64,000 nt of DNA from Klebsormidium nitens (taxonomy: Eukaryota > Streptophyta > Klebsormidiophyceae > Klebsormidiales > Klebsormidiaceae). Below are positions 22,898 through 35,000 of the stretch, one piece after another. Every line of letters starts with the position of its first letter. The stretch's first letter is position 1. The notes under the pieces are model-generated. The model did not search any database. It was not told the origin of the DNA and worked only from the letters and a program-made list of their open reading frames with translations. Made by a program: the position numbers and the translations under genes. The DNA lies in assembly GCA_000708835.1 (NCBI GenBank), contig DF237344.1:22648-86647 (forward strand), given 5' to 3'.

Positions 22898-25243
22898 ATG
22901 GTGAGATTCTTTTCTCGCTTTTGGACCCTGCACTTCTTCTTGGCAAGCTTTTCTCTGCCCTGCCTTTTCAAGAAGTATTATATTACTGACGCCCTGGTAG
23001 TGCTGCATGCATCGCTGACTTTCCGAGTGTGCCTCCTCTTTGCGTTGCCTGGGCCTCTCCAGTAGTTCCTTCATATGTCTGATCATCACGCTGTAGGAGA
23101 TCATGTTGTTTCGAAGTTTTCTGGACAGCAGGTTGTAAGGTTGGATTTGACTAGTTCTGCTGGACTGTTTCACACACGTATGGTTCAATCCACTTACGCA
23201 AGAAAGGGTGGGTTTACTTATCAACCTCTTGAGCATACCTGGGGTCCTGATCGAGGGCGTGTCAGAACGCGACAAAAATTGCTCACCGTACTAGATGCTG
23301 TCCGCAATTATACTAGTCTTACCCCCTTTATATGACCTCATAATCAGGTTCAAATAGAGATTGCCGCATCTCATGCTGTGCTTGATTCAGAGATTCTGAA
23401 ATGTGGAAACAATCTGGTGAGTCCTTGGTTTTGGGCTCGTAAGCGCGCATTACTTTGCGACGCCCTACTTAAGTTTTAGATGTTCCGGTTGATTGAGTTT
23501 TAGTTTCTCAGAGTTGTTGCGGACACTCTGATCAAGACTGTGTTTCAAACGTTCTACATACGCCAATGAGTATCGTACATAACTGCCCCTTCTGCGGCCG
23601 ATACCTTTCGCACGCGGCCGGCATGCCCCAAACTTCAGTTGGAAGCGGTTAGCCGACTGCGTTATCTTTGGTCGATTAAGTCCGGAGCTCATGTCTGCTT
23701 GCCGTGCTTTAGATTCATCAGAAACTAAGATTTGGTCAGAAAATCGTACAGATCTATCCTGCAACCTGGCTGGTCGGTGAGTAAACAAATCCAAAGTTCA
23801 GAGGAGGGCAGACACTGCAACCCAGAAATTTTCAGTGTTGCGGCCCGGAAACCCCACGATGAAGTAAAGCCATTTGACCTTCCCTTCCTGCAGGCTAGTA
23901 AAATTATTGCCAACCTCCTTGTGCTGGGGGGTGGTATCTTAGTACGGGCCGTCTCGCAAGCATACCGGCAGGCTATCATAAGTGAGTTCCTTCACTTTCT
24001 CCCCTTTCTCCACTTTCATCCGCCATCTTCCCCAACACTTTCCTAGACAGTTGTTCGCAGAATTCGGTTTTATTTCGATGCAGATCTTACATAGGCGTGA
24101 TGTCAGGGTCAAATTTTTGCACGACTGTATCATTCTCAAAGCAAGCAAGATTGGGATGTTCAAGACGGTTGTTGTTGCTGTCGCATGTGGCGTTTCTTTT
24201 TGGTGACACGGGTCTGTTGTCCTTGAAAGTAAGAGGCGCGACTTTCTTCCACCGCAACAGCCATAAGATAGACTATGTCAGGGCGCTTTTGCACTCTTCT
24301 TGTGGGAATTATGATTGGCCATTTCGGCGGCTCTCCCGATGTTCGTTGAAACCCTTTATACGTCTGTTTTCTGTTTGCCCCCTGAAAAATGACGGAGGGC
24401 GCCGATTTTCGTCATATCTCTGTAATCTGCCTCTTTCAAGGTTTCTGAACGCCACAGACTCGAATCTTGCATCCTAGTGCTTTTCGTTCTCAGCCTATTC
24501 AAACTTGCTGCTTCGTTGTCTTCCAATTGTCGACGGTATTTTCCTTTGTAGACCACATCAGGTGCTTTTTGGTTCTACAAGGATGTCGAGTGTATTCACA
24601 CTGCCCCGTGTGCTGTGCAGATGGCACCAAGGCGGGCGTCGCAGAGCAGGTTAAGAACACGGTGGGGCGGGGCAGCAAGACGATGAGCTTGCACGAAGCG
24701 CGGCAAGTACTTGGGATCAAAGAAGAAGCGTCTTGGGAGGAGATTGTCAAGGTAACCGCTCCTTTTACTGATGGATGTTCTGTGCTTTTATTGACACGAG
24801 GCGTCTTAATTATGCATGTTGGCCTGTGGAAGCTGAAAGTTGCAACAAAGTGCTCTTACTCCCAGAAGGCGGACAGCCACAGACTAGAGTCGACGACAAA
24901 AATCTTTGCCTTAAGATCTTGATTCAGTTACCGGATTGTGAGGACATGGTTCTTCCGTTTCCATGGTTCGATCTGCTTTCCGCTCCCCATCGAAGCAACT
25001 CTTCCATAACGGCGTAAACTAGTCTCGTCTGTAGCCGTGCTGTTTTTACAAAGGCCCCGAGTCTCTGTCTTCTGCATGAACCAACGGACTGAACACTTCC
25101 TGCAGAGATATGAGCGGCTATATCAGAGAAACGAGGAAGGGGGCTCCTTCTACATTCAAAGTAAGGTTGTTAGAGCGAAGGAGGCGCTGGAAGCTGTCCA
25201 ACAACAAGCGAAGGACAGTGCTAGTGCTGGAGGAAAGACTTGA
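22898..25243 (+). CDS. PAM16: Mitochondrial import motor subunit PAM16 (TIM16/Magmas)
   Basis: J-like subunit of the presequence translocase-associated motor at the inner mitochondrial membrane; pairs with PAM18/TIM14 and restrains its stimulation of mtHsp70. Exons: 23894-23981 (N-terminal hydrophobic segment with IIANLLVLGGGILVRAV and QAYRQAII), 24621-24751 (GTKAGVAEQ, then SLHEARQVLGI and SWEEIVK), 25106-25243 (RYERLYQRNEEGGSFYIQSK, VVRAKEALE, stop). These align through their length with plant PAM16 (about 116 aa). The initiator is inferred to be the ATG at 22898-22900, an exon end followed directly by gtgaga, so that exon 1 contributes only Met; this gives 119 aa and the right phase but rests on little sequence. 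The HPD motif of true J-proteins is absent, as expected for PAM16. Confidence 0.88.
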
Positions 25244-26217
25244 GGTTTTGGCAACCATGCATTTTTTACCCTCAATTATAGCAAAAAATAAGTTTACCGG
25301 TTCGTTAAGTTCGTCGGGGATACACGCGCTTCAAAGTTTCGCGCGCAGCCTTTGTCACTTCATATCCTCAGTTCAAAGACGTGCAGGCATGATGTAAAGT
25401 TGTGCATACGCACAAGCTGCTTAACGCCCTACACCAAGCTAGAGACTTGAGGCAACATGTGAATCGATGGTTCTCAATTGAGAATCAATGGGCCTTGTGC
25501 AGGCTCATATGATGCATATAACTCGCGAAAGTGTCACGTTCGACTCCCAGAATCAAATGATTGAACATACCAGGTAAGCGCACATGGGAATGCAACAACC
25601 TATCATTCAGCTGGTGTCGCCACATGTCCGACTCCTCGATCGTAATGCAAGCAGAATCATGCATCCGATTTTTGAGATCTCAAGAATCGGATGCATGCGT
25701 GATCGATCACACAGCATTAATATGAGCATGTTCAGTACTAGCACATGATCGGTACGTGCATGGAGTCGATCATCCTTATTCGGCGCGTGCGCCATATGAC
25801 GCTCTTTCACAACAATTCAAGCAAAGAGGCGCAGCTAAAATATGTTATCAACATGGGCCAGAATCATGAGAGCTGTTGGTACATGTTCGCACCAGCAGAA
25901 GTGCGGTCGGACATGTCCGACAGAAATGACTATAACCATGCAAGCTACGAAATTAATTTGGTGATCTGTACGAAGGACATCATAGGTACGTTCACACATG
26001 GGTTCGAAGTTTTGAACGTACAAAACCGACCAAATTGTATGAAGTAGGTACTCCAACTGCCACTGGTCGTAAAAACGAATAGCTGAATACCTATGTCTCC
26101 ATTGTACACAAAAGTTAGTCCTCCGACACCAAAACATTTTATGCCATCAGTATCTTATAAAACTCGACTCTGCTTCAGAACATTTCCATAAAGTGTTCTT
26201 ACTTTTCGCTACTGTCT
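25244..26217. other. Intergenic region with several perfect palindromes
   Basis: Lies between the convergent PAM16 and LEA-like genes. No gene is seen. It contains unusually many palindromes: 25471-25484, 25658-25697, 25699-25710 and 25906-25921, the longest described separately. Its composition is more A/T-rich than the flanking genes. Confidence 0.6.
25658..25697. repeat. 40-bp near-perfect palindrome
   Basis: Arms CATGCATCCGATT (25658-25670) and its reverse complement (25685-25697) enclose a further palindromic core around AGATCT; only one of the 20 pairs is not Watson-Crick (a T opposite G). It could extrude as a cruciform or fold as an RNA hairpin. Twelve-bp palindrome GTGATCGATCAC follows at 25699-25710. 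Confidence 0.8.
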
Positions 26218-29200
26218 TCATTTCCTCGCTCTCATGGCTCTCAAAAAAGCGATCGCAGCTAGAGGTCCAACGATGCCCAGGGCCGCCAGCGCCACTGCAG
26301 AGACCTCTCTCCCCTCCTGCTCAGGGTTGGGCTGCTTATCCAGTTGAAGCGCCTCCAGCTTCTTCTCGTACTGCGTCGGCACGTGCCCTTCAGGCCCCTG
26401 CCTAAGAGCACCGAAAGACGGGATATAAGTCCATTGTGCAAGAAAGATAGTCGAAGAAGCAGAATAACCTTTGATTTTATCAAACTCCGATGGGCGAGAA
26501 TGGGCGAGAAAGTCGTCACTCTAAAGCAATCGGATGAACTGACTCTTCAAGAAGCGGGTTACCTCGACCCAATCGCGTGGGTGATGGTCCCTTATGAGAT
26601 TTCGCGTTTTAATAGGCTGCTGTCATAATGGATTCTCCCCTCAATCACACACTTGGGACGGCACCCGATGATCTGCAATCAATACTGATACAGCAACAGT
26701 GCTTCTGATATTTCACGAGATTCTTACGGACGTCATGGGTAGACTCTACTGCAACGACGTTCCTATAGTAGAGCTCTGAAACACCCACCTTCCTGTCGGA
26801 TGCCGCCCGCTCGAAATTCCTCTCTGTCTGATCCGCAGCGTCGCCTGCCCTCTTCACTCCCTTGGCAATCGCCTCCGCGCCCTTGTCGCTTCCACGCTGG
26901 ATGCCCTCTCCCACCCTGAAGAAAGGTTACCAGCTTTCAAAGATCGAATAGCAACGACCGGAGTAGAGCCAAATGCGGACACTTCAGGATAAGTCGAAAA
27001 TTTTGCAGACGAACGAAATGCAACGACGAACACTTGTAGGACTTAACGGTCTTTGAAAAGGGAATTGCACAAGTGCCGATGAGTCCGCTTTTTAAGCACC
27101 TTAGAACGCAATATGCTTGAAGTATAGCCAAAGACAGAGACAAGAAGGGCGGAGATTTGGCTCGGGAAAGGCTAGTTGTGCCGGAAGCCTAGGCTAACAC
27201 GTTTTCTCAGCATGCGAAGTGCTCGTTGTAGCAGAGAAGACGAGCCAACCTCAAACTCCGTTATATACCTCTACATTAAGATTGAGCGATTATTACAAAA
27301 CTCAGGGCGACCTTTGGCTCTCAAATCAAAGCAAAGATTGGCTTTGTTAGGGTAGAATTCCGCGATTTCCTACGTATCGACCACATTGTAACGCCACAAT
27401 CGAGGAGGGATCATTGACAAAATACTCTGAGACAAACCAGTAACCACCCACCTCTCTCCGGCGTTCCTGGTGGCCTCCTTTGCCGCCCGCGCATACTCTC
27501 CTGCACGCGTAGCCACCGCATCCGCCTCCTCGTTCACTCCACGCTTCAGACGCTCGTACCCCTCCTTCAAATCCCGATCAGCCGCGTCGAACTTGGCCCT
27601 CGACTCGGGGTCCAGTTTCTCTTCCTTCTTATCCCCGCCCAACCAGTTGAACCACCCCTTCGCCTCCTCCTTCCCCTGTGCGTACTCCCGCCGGCCCTCG
27701 TCTCTCGCCCCGCGCACCGCCCCCCTGGCGCGATCGGCAGTCTCCTCAGCACTGTCTCCGGCACGTCGCACCGCCCCCCGGGTGCGGTCGGCGGTTTCCT
27801 CGGCACGGTCCCCGGCGCCCCGGAACGCCCGCTCCGTCCGCTCTTTGGCCGACTCGTACGTCTCCCGCGCGTCCTCCTTGGTCTCGCGCCACCCGCGCTC
27901 GACCGAGCGCTTCGCGTCCTCCGCACGTCTGCTGACGTCGTCGATGCCGCGGCTGACGTCATCCTTGGCCCGGCCGTACTGCTCGCGCGCCTTGTCCTCC
28001 CCTTCCTCCACCTTGTTCTTGCCCCACCCCAGCCACGAGTTCGCCGCCTCCTTCGTCTTGTCGGCCGCCTCCCGGGTCTTCTCTCTCGGCTCCTCAGTGT
28101 CTCTCTTAACCGCGTCAACTCGGCCGCTAACCTTGTCCCTCACTTGGTCGTGCGTCCCCTGCGCATCCTCCTTAATCTCCTCGTAACCCTCCTTGACCCG
28201 CTCCTCCCCTTCGCGCACCTTGCCCTTGCCCCACCCCAGCCACGACCCCGCCGCGTCCGTAGCCTCACGCGCCTTCCCGCTGACGTCATCCCGGCCCCTG
28301 TTGATGTCATTGCGGGCCCGATTGACGTCATCCCTGACGTCGTCGGCTTTGTCCTTGGCGCGGCCGATCACGCGGTCGTAGACGTCCTCGGTTTTGTGAG
28401 CCACCTCCCCGATCGCGCTCTTGGTCTTCTCCTTGGCAGTCTCGAGGCCGTGCTCGATGGAGCGGTCCGCCTCCTCGACCTTCTCCTTCGTCCAGCCCAA
28501 CCAGCTCTTACCTGGAGAGGGAAAAAAGTAGGGTTTAAAGTCTGAAGTTGGTACCATCATTTTCGTAAGCACAGGAGGTGCTTAAAAGTTAGGCTTGAGC
28601 TCCGGCGAGTCGAAACTCGCTGCAAGCAAGATATAGGGAAGGATTTCGGGGAAGGAGGCTTGCAGAAACTTGCAGAACGGGATTACATTAGCGTAACCGG
28701 GAAGCACCTTGCAAACACTGATGGAGAAAACTCGTCTACGTTTCCGTTTTCAACAAAGAAGGATACAAGACACGGAATTCCAAATGAGCACGAACATACA
28801 CCTCTAGCTGTCATCTCGTCTCATAAATTTAGGGGCGCTTTTCCCTCCTGACATGGTTTCGTCAGGTTTGCTGCAGTGCCTGGACTCCCAACTGACGTTG
28901 AAACATCACACAAAGCCAGCACAGATGTTTTCCAATTTTGGAGAGCCGCACTAGCAACAACAAATGACTCTAAATAATAACTGTGCTGCAAGAAATTGGA
29001 TGAAGGCTGCCCTGGAGATGCTCTTGGAACGGGAAACAAAAGTGGACTCAAAATTAACTTGACATTCACCAAGGAAGGAAGAACAAACAATGGTCAACGC
29101 CACACCGAATGTAGTGCCAATCGACCAGACCTACCCTTCGTTGAGAAGCTTTCATTCCTCGAGTGTGTCAACATGTAAACCTATGTCCAACAAAGCAGCA

Positions 29201-31195
29201 GAAGTTGATCTCACCGCTCTCCTCAGCCCTGCGCGTGGCATCACGTGTGGCCTCCCTCCCTTCATCCACCTTCCTCTGACCCTCCTGAGCTGTGCGGTCC
29301 ACATACTCCTGCAGCCTGTCACTGGCAGCCCTGGCACCGGTGGGAATGGGGGGGCGACCATCGTGTCTGTCCTGGTACCCCTGGAAAAGGTGGAAGAGTT
29401 TTGGAAATTAGTTACTTACGTTTTGAGAAATCCTTGATAACAGCACGTTTGGACAAGATGCAAAAGCTTGCAGGTTAGTAGCTTGTGTTTTGTGGACGCT
29501 CACAAAGAATCCCCTGGGGAGATTATGCACCTGGAATGATCCTTGCTCAGAAGAAGGGACCAAAGCAACGTTGCTCATGGAGGAGCAGGTCAGATAATGC
29601 GGTCTGGCAGCCTTGCACGGAGATAGACATCACATTTCTGACAAACTATAGGAGGTCATGATAGAGCTACACCTTGGAAGTGGAAAATTGTGTCAAAAGA
29701 ATGGGTTACGTATGACAAGGGAAGCCACTGGAGCAACTTCTGGCAGACTCAACTGCACTCACAGTGTTGATTGTAGGACACAACACAAAATCCTTTCAAT
29801 CCTAAAGAGTTTATTTAACTTTTTCGAGTGCTTGATTCAAGTCAAAGTTGACCATTATGGAGAAGATGATCATCAGCATCAATTGACATCCTGGTTAATT
29901 TAGTCAATCAGACGAGAACCAAGCCTGCTTGCTGTCTTACCTGGAGTGCAGGTGTATCAGATCCAGCTCCATACTTCTGAGCATCAGGGGTGGTCTTTGT
30001 CCTCAAGACTCTCTTTGCATCCTCGCCAATTTCCTTGCTCTCTGCTTCCCACTGACGGCCCGTCTTTACAACAGCGTCACGCGCAGTCTCCTTGAACTCC
30101 TCAACCTTCTCCCTGAAGCGCTCTCCCATCTTCTGGGTGGCCTCTTGTTGCCTGCACGACATTGAGGATTGCATGATTCGAAGCACCATCCTAAGCGTTT
30201 AGCTTAAATCTCACCATCATTGACCATCTGTAGCGTTGCTCAAAAATGGACTTGCTAGTTCCTTTACTGACAATGCATTCGCTTCTTTTCAAAACTCACA
30301 ACCGCACTCGCATTCTCCATATAAGATAAATGCATGAAGAGACAGCTAAAGTAGCTGGCTAGATGTGAAAATCACCCTGGTGAGTTGAACAACACGTCAT
30401 GCTCAACATCCAACTTCCACATTTTTTTTCCCTCGATATGACTTACATGAAATGACCAAGTTGGCCAACTTTAGGATGCAATGAATGACATGCTACAGCT
30501 ACACAGCTTTGTGCCACCATCCTTTTTGAAATATTGCATGCACTGAAGTCTCACATCACTGCCTTTCTAAAGCAACCCCCTACTATGGCCTGTGACAAAA
30601 ATCTGTTCCTGGTGTGATATGGCAGAAAACCTGAAGGTTGTGTGATATTGCAACATCACCTCAGGTTTGTAAGAAAGCTTAAACTCACTTAAAGGCAAAA
30701 ACGCAACCTGAAATGCATGATGTGCATGCGAGCACAACAGGTCGTAAACCATGGCAGCTTAACTTGCCAAGAGTAGGGGACGTCTGCTAACAGTTCAACC
30801 TGTTCCTTCTTTTCAATGAAAATATAAGCTTCATTGAACAATACCAGCAGCAATGCTGATAGGTTAACCAACTGCATTTTCCTTTTCAGAACGTTGAGTA
30901 CTCACTCTCTGGGGATGTCGTCGCTCTGCATGTGAGACGGAAGCCCTGCTCCCATCCCAGTCTTCTCCGAACCATACCTTCCGCGGGCCCTCTGAAACTC
31001 CTGATACTGTGCTCTGTCCCACTCATTCCTCACACGAGCTCTGTCATCCCGTCTCGCGTTCCAAGTCCAGAATGGATCGCCAGTGACCTTCCGCACCTTC
31101 TCCTCATACATGCGAATCTTCACCTCGTCTGGAGGGTTTCCCTCTTCAAAGGACGGTGGACGAGACGCTGACGGCACGGATTGCTGCTGCCCCAT
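26218..31195 (-). CDS. LEA-like amphipathic protein with predicted N-myristoylation site and C-terminal membrane anchor
   Basis: Six exons read downward: 30906-31195, 29941-30151, 29215-29380, 27452-28511, 26789-26915, 26218-26397; all phases close, 677 aa. The protein starts MGQQQS, which fits the Gly2/Ser6 N-myristoylation consensus. Residues about 98-620 are a nearly continuous, highly charged, Ala/Lys/Glu/Arg-rich helix resembling group 3 (LEA_4) late embryogenesis abundant proteins. A motif S-W-L-G-W-(G/T)-K-x-K-V recurs at about residues 225, 312 and 381, with a diverged fourth copy (GWFNWLGG) near 508, spaced 70-130 residues. The last exon encodes a hydrophobic stretch (about 650-670, SAVALAALGIVGPLAAIAFL) followed by RAMRARK and stop, the pattern of a tail anchor. 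LEA_4 proteins protect membranes and proteins during drying or freezing; the double anchoring is inferred. The exact family is not recognised. Its start faces the PP2C gene across an ACGTG-containing interval. Confidence 0.82.
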
Positions 31196-32093
31196 GATGA
31201 CAGGCGTTGATGCTCGTCTCGAGGAACAATTGAGAGGCGACTAACGATAAGTTTGTCTCCTGAAAGAGGTCTGCTAACGTTGACTAAGTTACAGCACACC
31301 AATTGCTGAACCCTTCGCAGGATTTGCTCTGCAATGTGCTGTAGATCCTTCTCTCAAATGGAGAAATGCTGCCGAAGTTTTGCGCCATTGCCAGCTCTGC
31401 AACTTTCCGCCCTGAGCCAAGCTGCCAGATGGCACGTCCTCGTGACACGTGGCATTAAGTCGCGCGCTTGCGATCGTTCCACGTGTCACGGGGAATCTGC
31501 CCGGTGAGAATCAACTTTTTCCGACGATGCAAAGCGGCGAAGTCGACCGGGCGCTTTCAGAAGCCAGGCGCACGCCCTTCCCGAGGTATCTAAAGCCCGG
31601 AGGATAGTCTACCGGGTGAGGGTTCGGGGGACAGATTGATGGGGCACGTCACCGCGGTTTAGCCAATCAGGGACAGCTGGAATCCCAACAGATCATGCAG
31701 TGTGAATACGCGAAGGCTTTTTCAGGGTTCCCCGCACTTTTTGGGTCACGAGGTACAAACCACACTCCAACCAGGATTTATATCTCGCATCTCTGACACT
31801 GCTTGTGCTTGTTTTCCGGCTTCTTTGTTACAAAATTCTAGAAGTGTGTCAAGGCTCCTCGACGATACGGTTGGGAAACAGTCTGGAAGGTTTCGTTGAC
31901 AACCTGGCTGGAAGTTGAATGATGAAGCAACTTTGGCGAAGGAAGCGAGAAAGGGCGCTATCTTTCTAGCTAAGCTAGGGCAAAGCTTGGCGCAAAGCAC
32001 ATGCTGAACAGCATCAAAAACTGGTAAAGCCAAGTGGAAAAGTGTGGCTACCAAGCAAGAAAAAGGAGGAAAAGTGCAAATTGGATTTATTGT
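31196..32093. other. Divergent promoter interval of the LEA-like and PP2C genes
   Basis: About 900 bp between two start codons facing away from each other. It carries a perfect inverted repeat of ACGTG elements (31441-31491), listed separately, and another CACGTCAC near 31647. No coding sequence is supported. Confidence 0.6.
31441..31491. promoter_or_regulatory. Inverted pair of ABRE/G-box elements
   Basis: CGTGACACGTGG at 31441-31452 and its exact reverse complement at 31480-31491 are separated by 27 bp. Each contains CACGTG (G-box); the left one reads ACACGTGGC, the classical ABRE form bound by bZIP factors in ABA and stress signalling in land plants. The pair lies about 250 bp before the LEA-like start and about 600 bp before the PP2C start. 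Confidence 0.6.
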
Positions 32094-35000
32094 ATGACCG
32101 ACAAAAACCAGGGGCAGCCGCTTTGCTGGAATAGATGGGCAAGCATGGTTCCTGACACTGACGCCCTGTCAGACCAGCCGTCAGAATTCACTCCAGGGAT
32201 CGTAACCACAGAGACAAGCCCCTTTGCCGTAATCAAAAGGCAGGTCCGCTCAAGTCTGCTCTCATCAGGAGCTTTACCAACAGGGGGCATTCACTCAAGC
32301 GGGGGCGCACTTTCGGGGCCAACTACAAAGACTTTAGTGAAAGATTTCCAAATCGGCATCGTTGCTGAACCCCGGTGGGAGGTGCGTGAGCCGGAGATCA
32401 TCGTGATTGAGGACTTTGAGGATGGGGCCGCGCCTCCGCTGACATCAAAGATGACATCAGCGGGCACGTCGCTGGAGGTTGGGTCTGGTAATGGGACCAG
32501 ACAACAGTATGGGATGCAGGATGGAGGAAGCAGCGCAGACTTGCGAGCGGGGCCCTACAGAGCTGGCTGTTTACCAGATGGAACAGCTGCAGAAGTGGAA
32601 GACCTTTCACCTCAGCCAATTGCAGGGCCCCAGGACACGGTTGAGAGACTTTTGGAAGCGGCGCGCGTGCTCGAGCGCGCTTTCTCTGGGATGGGGGACG
32701 GCGACGCGCGGTGCATTGATGGGAGAATACAGGGCCCACAGCTGTCTGACCCGGTCGTCGTTCACAGCTCAGGTGGTTTGGTTAACCCAGAGGGGTTTAT
32801 AGGGTTTGGGGTTGCTTTGGGCAAGCCGGGAGGTTTGGAGCCTTCGATGACGTTAAGCCGGGGCGTTCTGGAGCGGTTGCAGCGGGGCGACGATGACATC
32901 AGCTCGGGGACGAGCGGCATCGGCACTCCCAGCTCAGGAGAGTCAGAACCAGAGCTCGAACCACTCTCTGCCGGCCCCGCCCCTTCCTACCAGCTGCCCA
33001 GCACGCTAGGCGCGGGCGCCGTAAACCCTAACCGCCCCCCCGCTAAGCTGCGCCACGCGAGCGCCCCCGCATTCTCGATCGCTTCCAACTTCAGAGCAGG
33101 AGCGGTGTTTGCTCAGGCGAGTGTCGGTGAGGGGCCGGAATCGGAGGAGCGTGTTGCGAGCGGGGCAGCCGCGTCTAGTTCTGTGGAAGCGGGAGGGCAT
33201 GTTCATGCGCCGTGGCGGCCGCGTCGGCCCCCCCGCCCATCTTCTGCCACAGTTACCAGGAGTCAGAGCCTGCGAGTGCTCAGTGATACGTCTAGTGATT
33301 CGGGCCAAGTGAGTGGGCAGCCAATCCTAGTTGTACCTTTGGGTTGGCCAGCTTGTGTTGCTGAACGGCCCTCGTAGGTCGGCCGGTTCTGACAAACGCG
33401 CTGAGTCAGTTCTTGGCAGAGTTTTCAGAATCTGGTGAAGGTTCTGGTTTGCGGCGAAGCGTCTCTTTATCATCTGAAAGCTTTTGGTGTGTTATTTTAT
33501 CTGGAATACAGTTTTAGCTCCAGAGCTTCTGCAGGGTTGCCGCAGGGGTCTCTGTTGCGGCATGCAAAAGGATTAGCTTGGTCCTTGCAGCTCAATCAAG
33601 CGTCTGTAGGGCTTGAGAATTCCAGCAGCCGGCCTCATAGTTCCACAGCTGTGGTTGAATACTTGGAGCTCTTTCATTTTTGCACGTTTAGAGGGCCTTG
33701 TGATCACTTTCGCAAGCAAGGGAAAGAGCTAATCTGGGCTTGTTTGGCACTTGCATGTGTTGATTTCTTTCAACTCTTTGCTTCTTCTATGTCTTGAAAG
33801 TCAAGGACCTACCGAGGGATGCTGGTGCTATGAAAGAGGCCATCAAGCTTCTCGCTTGGGAGCTGAGTTTCACTGGTTGTGCTGTGAATAGGGGGTGGTG
33901 CTTCATTGAGCTCTTTTTTGTGCACTTGGCCTGCTTTAGAAGTCCCCATCGTCAATGCCCCTAAGATTTGATTGTGGCTGCCTTTGGTAACCTGTTGATT
34001 CTGGAAGCTGAGTAAGCCGTGCTAGATTGGAAATGGCCACTTTTTTCGGCAGTGCTTGCAATTATGTGAGAATTGCTTTTTATGATGTGACTTTTCTTCA
34101 CATCATAAGTTTAATTCAGTTTACTTCTACTTGTCCTTGAGGGCTTAGAGGGTTGGTCATGAAGATTACAAACACCGTTCACTTCCTTCTTACGCTTCGG
34201 TCTTGTATCAAGTTCCAAGTTGTGGATTGCATTGTCTTGTATCGTGTGGTTTGCAATTCCCTCTTTACACATGCCTTCAGATTTTTCATGACAGTTTCCA
34301 AAACATATGGGGCCCTTCTGTGATTAACTTGGATCTGGCAAAACTTTGATTGAACAAGATTCACAGTACTCTGATAGTCACTTCATTTAAGCAACCAGGT
34401 ATACAAAACTGACCGATCTGCTTCTCCTTTCCTCTCTAGAACTCCCCCAACCCGGAAACTTTCGGCGGCTTCGACGAGCTCCGTGAGGCGTCCCTCTCCC
34501 CGGACATTCCACCCTTGTCTCCAACCCCGCCCTCATACATTCCCTCGGTCCGTTCTGGCGCCTTCGCCAGCATCGGCTCCCGGCCCCAGATGGAAGACGC
34601 GCACCTCACCCTCAATGACATCAGCGAGCTGCTAGGATCGCGCCACCTGGCGCCCTCAGGGCCAGCCGCATTCTTTGGCGTGTTTGACGGGCATGGCGGC
34701 CGGGACGCGGCAGACTATGCCGAGAAGCACTTGCTGGAGAATTTGTTGGGGGATGGGGGGTTTCCGGGAGACGTGCACGGGGCGCTTGTGCGGTCGTTTC
34801 TGCAGACGGACAAGGGGTTCCACCGCGCGTGTCTGGATGAGAAGGTCGAGCACTCGGGGACGACGGCTCTCACAGCGCTCGTTTTTGGGAGGTGAGCAGG
34901 ATTGCGCCATCAAGGAGTTTGACTATGGCCTCTTCAAGACGGACTTGCGGAGGGTTCCTGATGTATTGCTTGTTCTTTAGAGAGACAAAAGTCACTGGAA

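Noticed and set aside
27470-28186. 238-codon Ser/Pro-rich frame on the + strand
   Set aside because: Antisense of the LEA-like exon; composition mirrors the Lys/Glu codons of the real frame.
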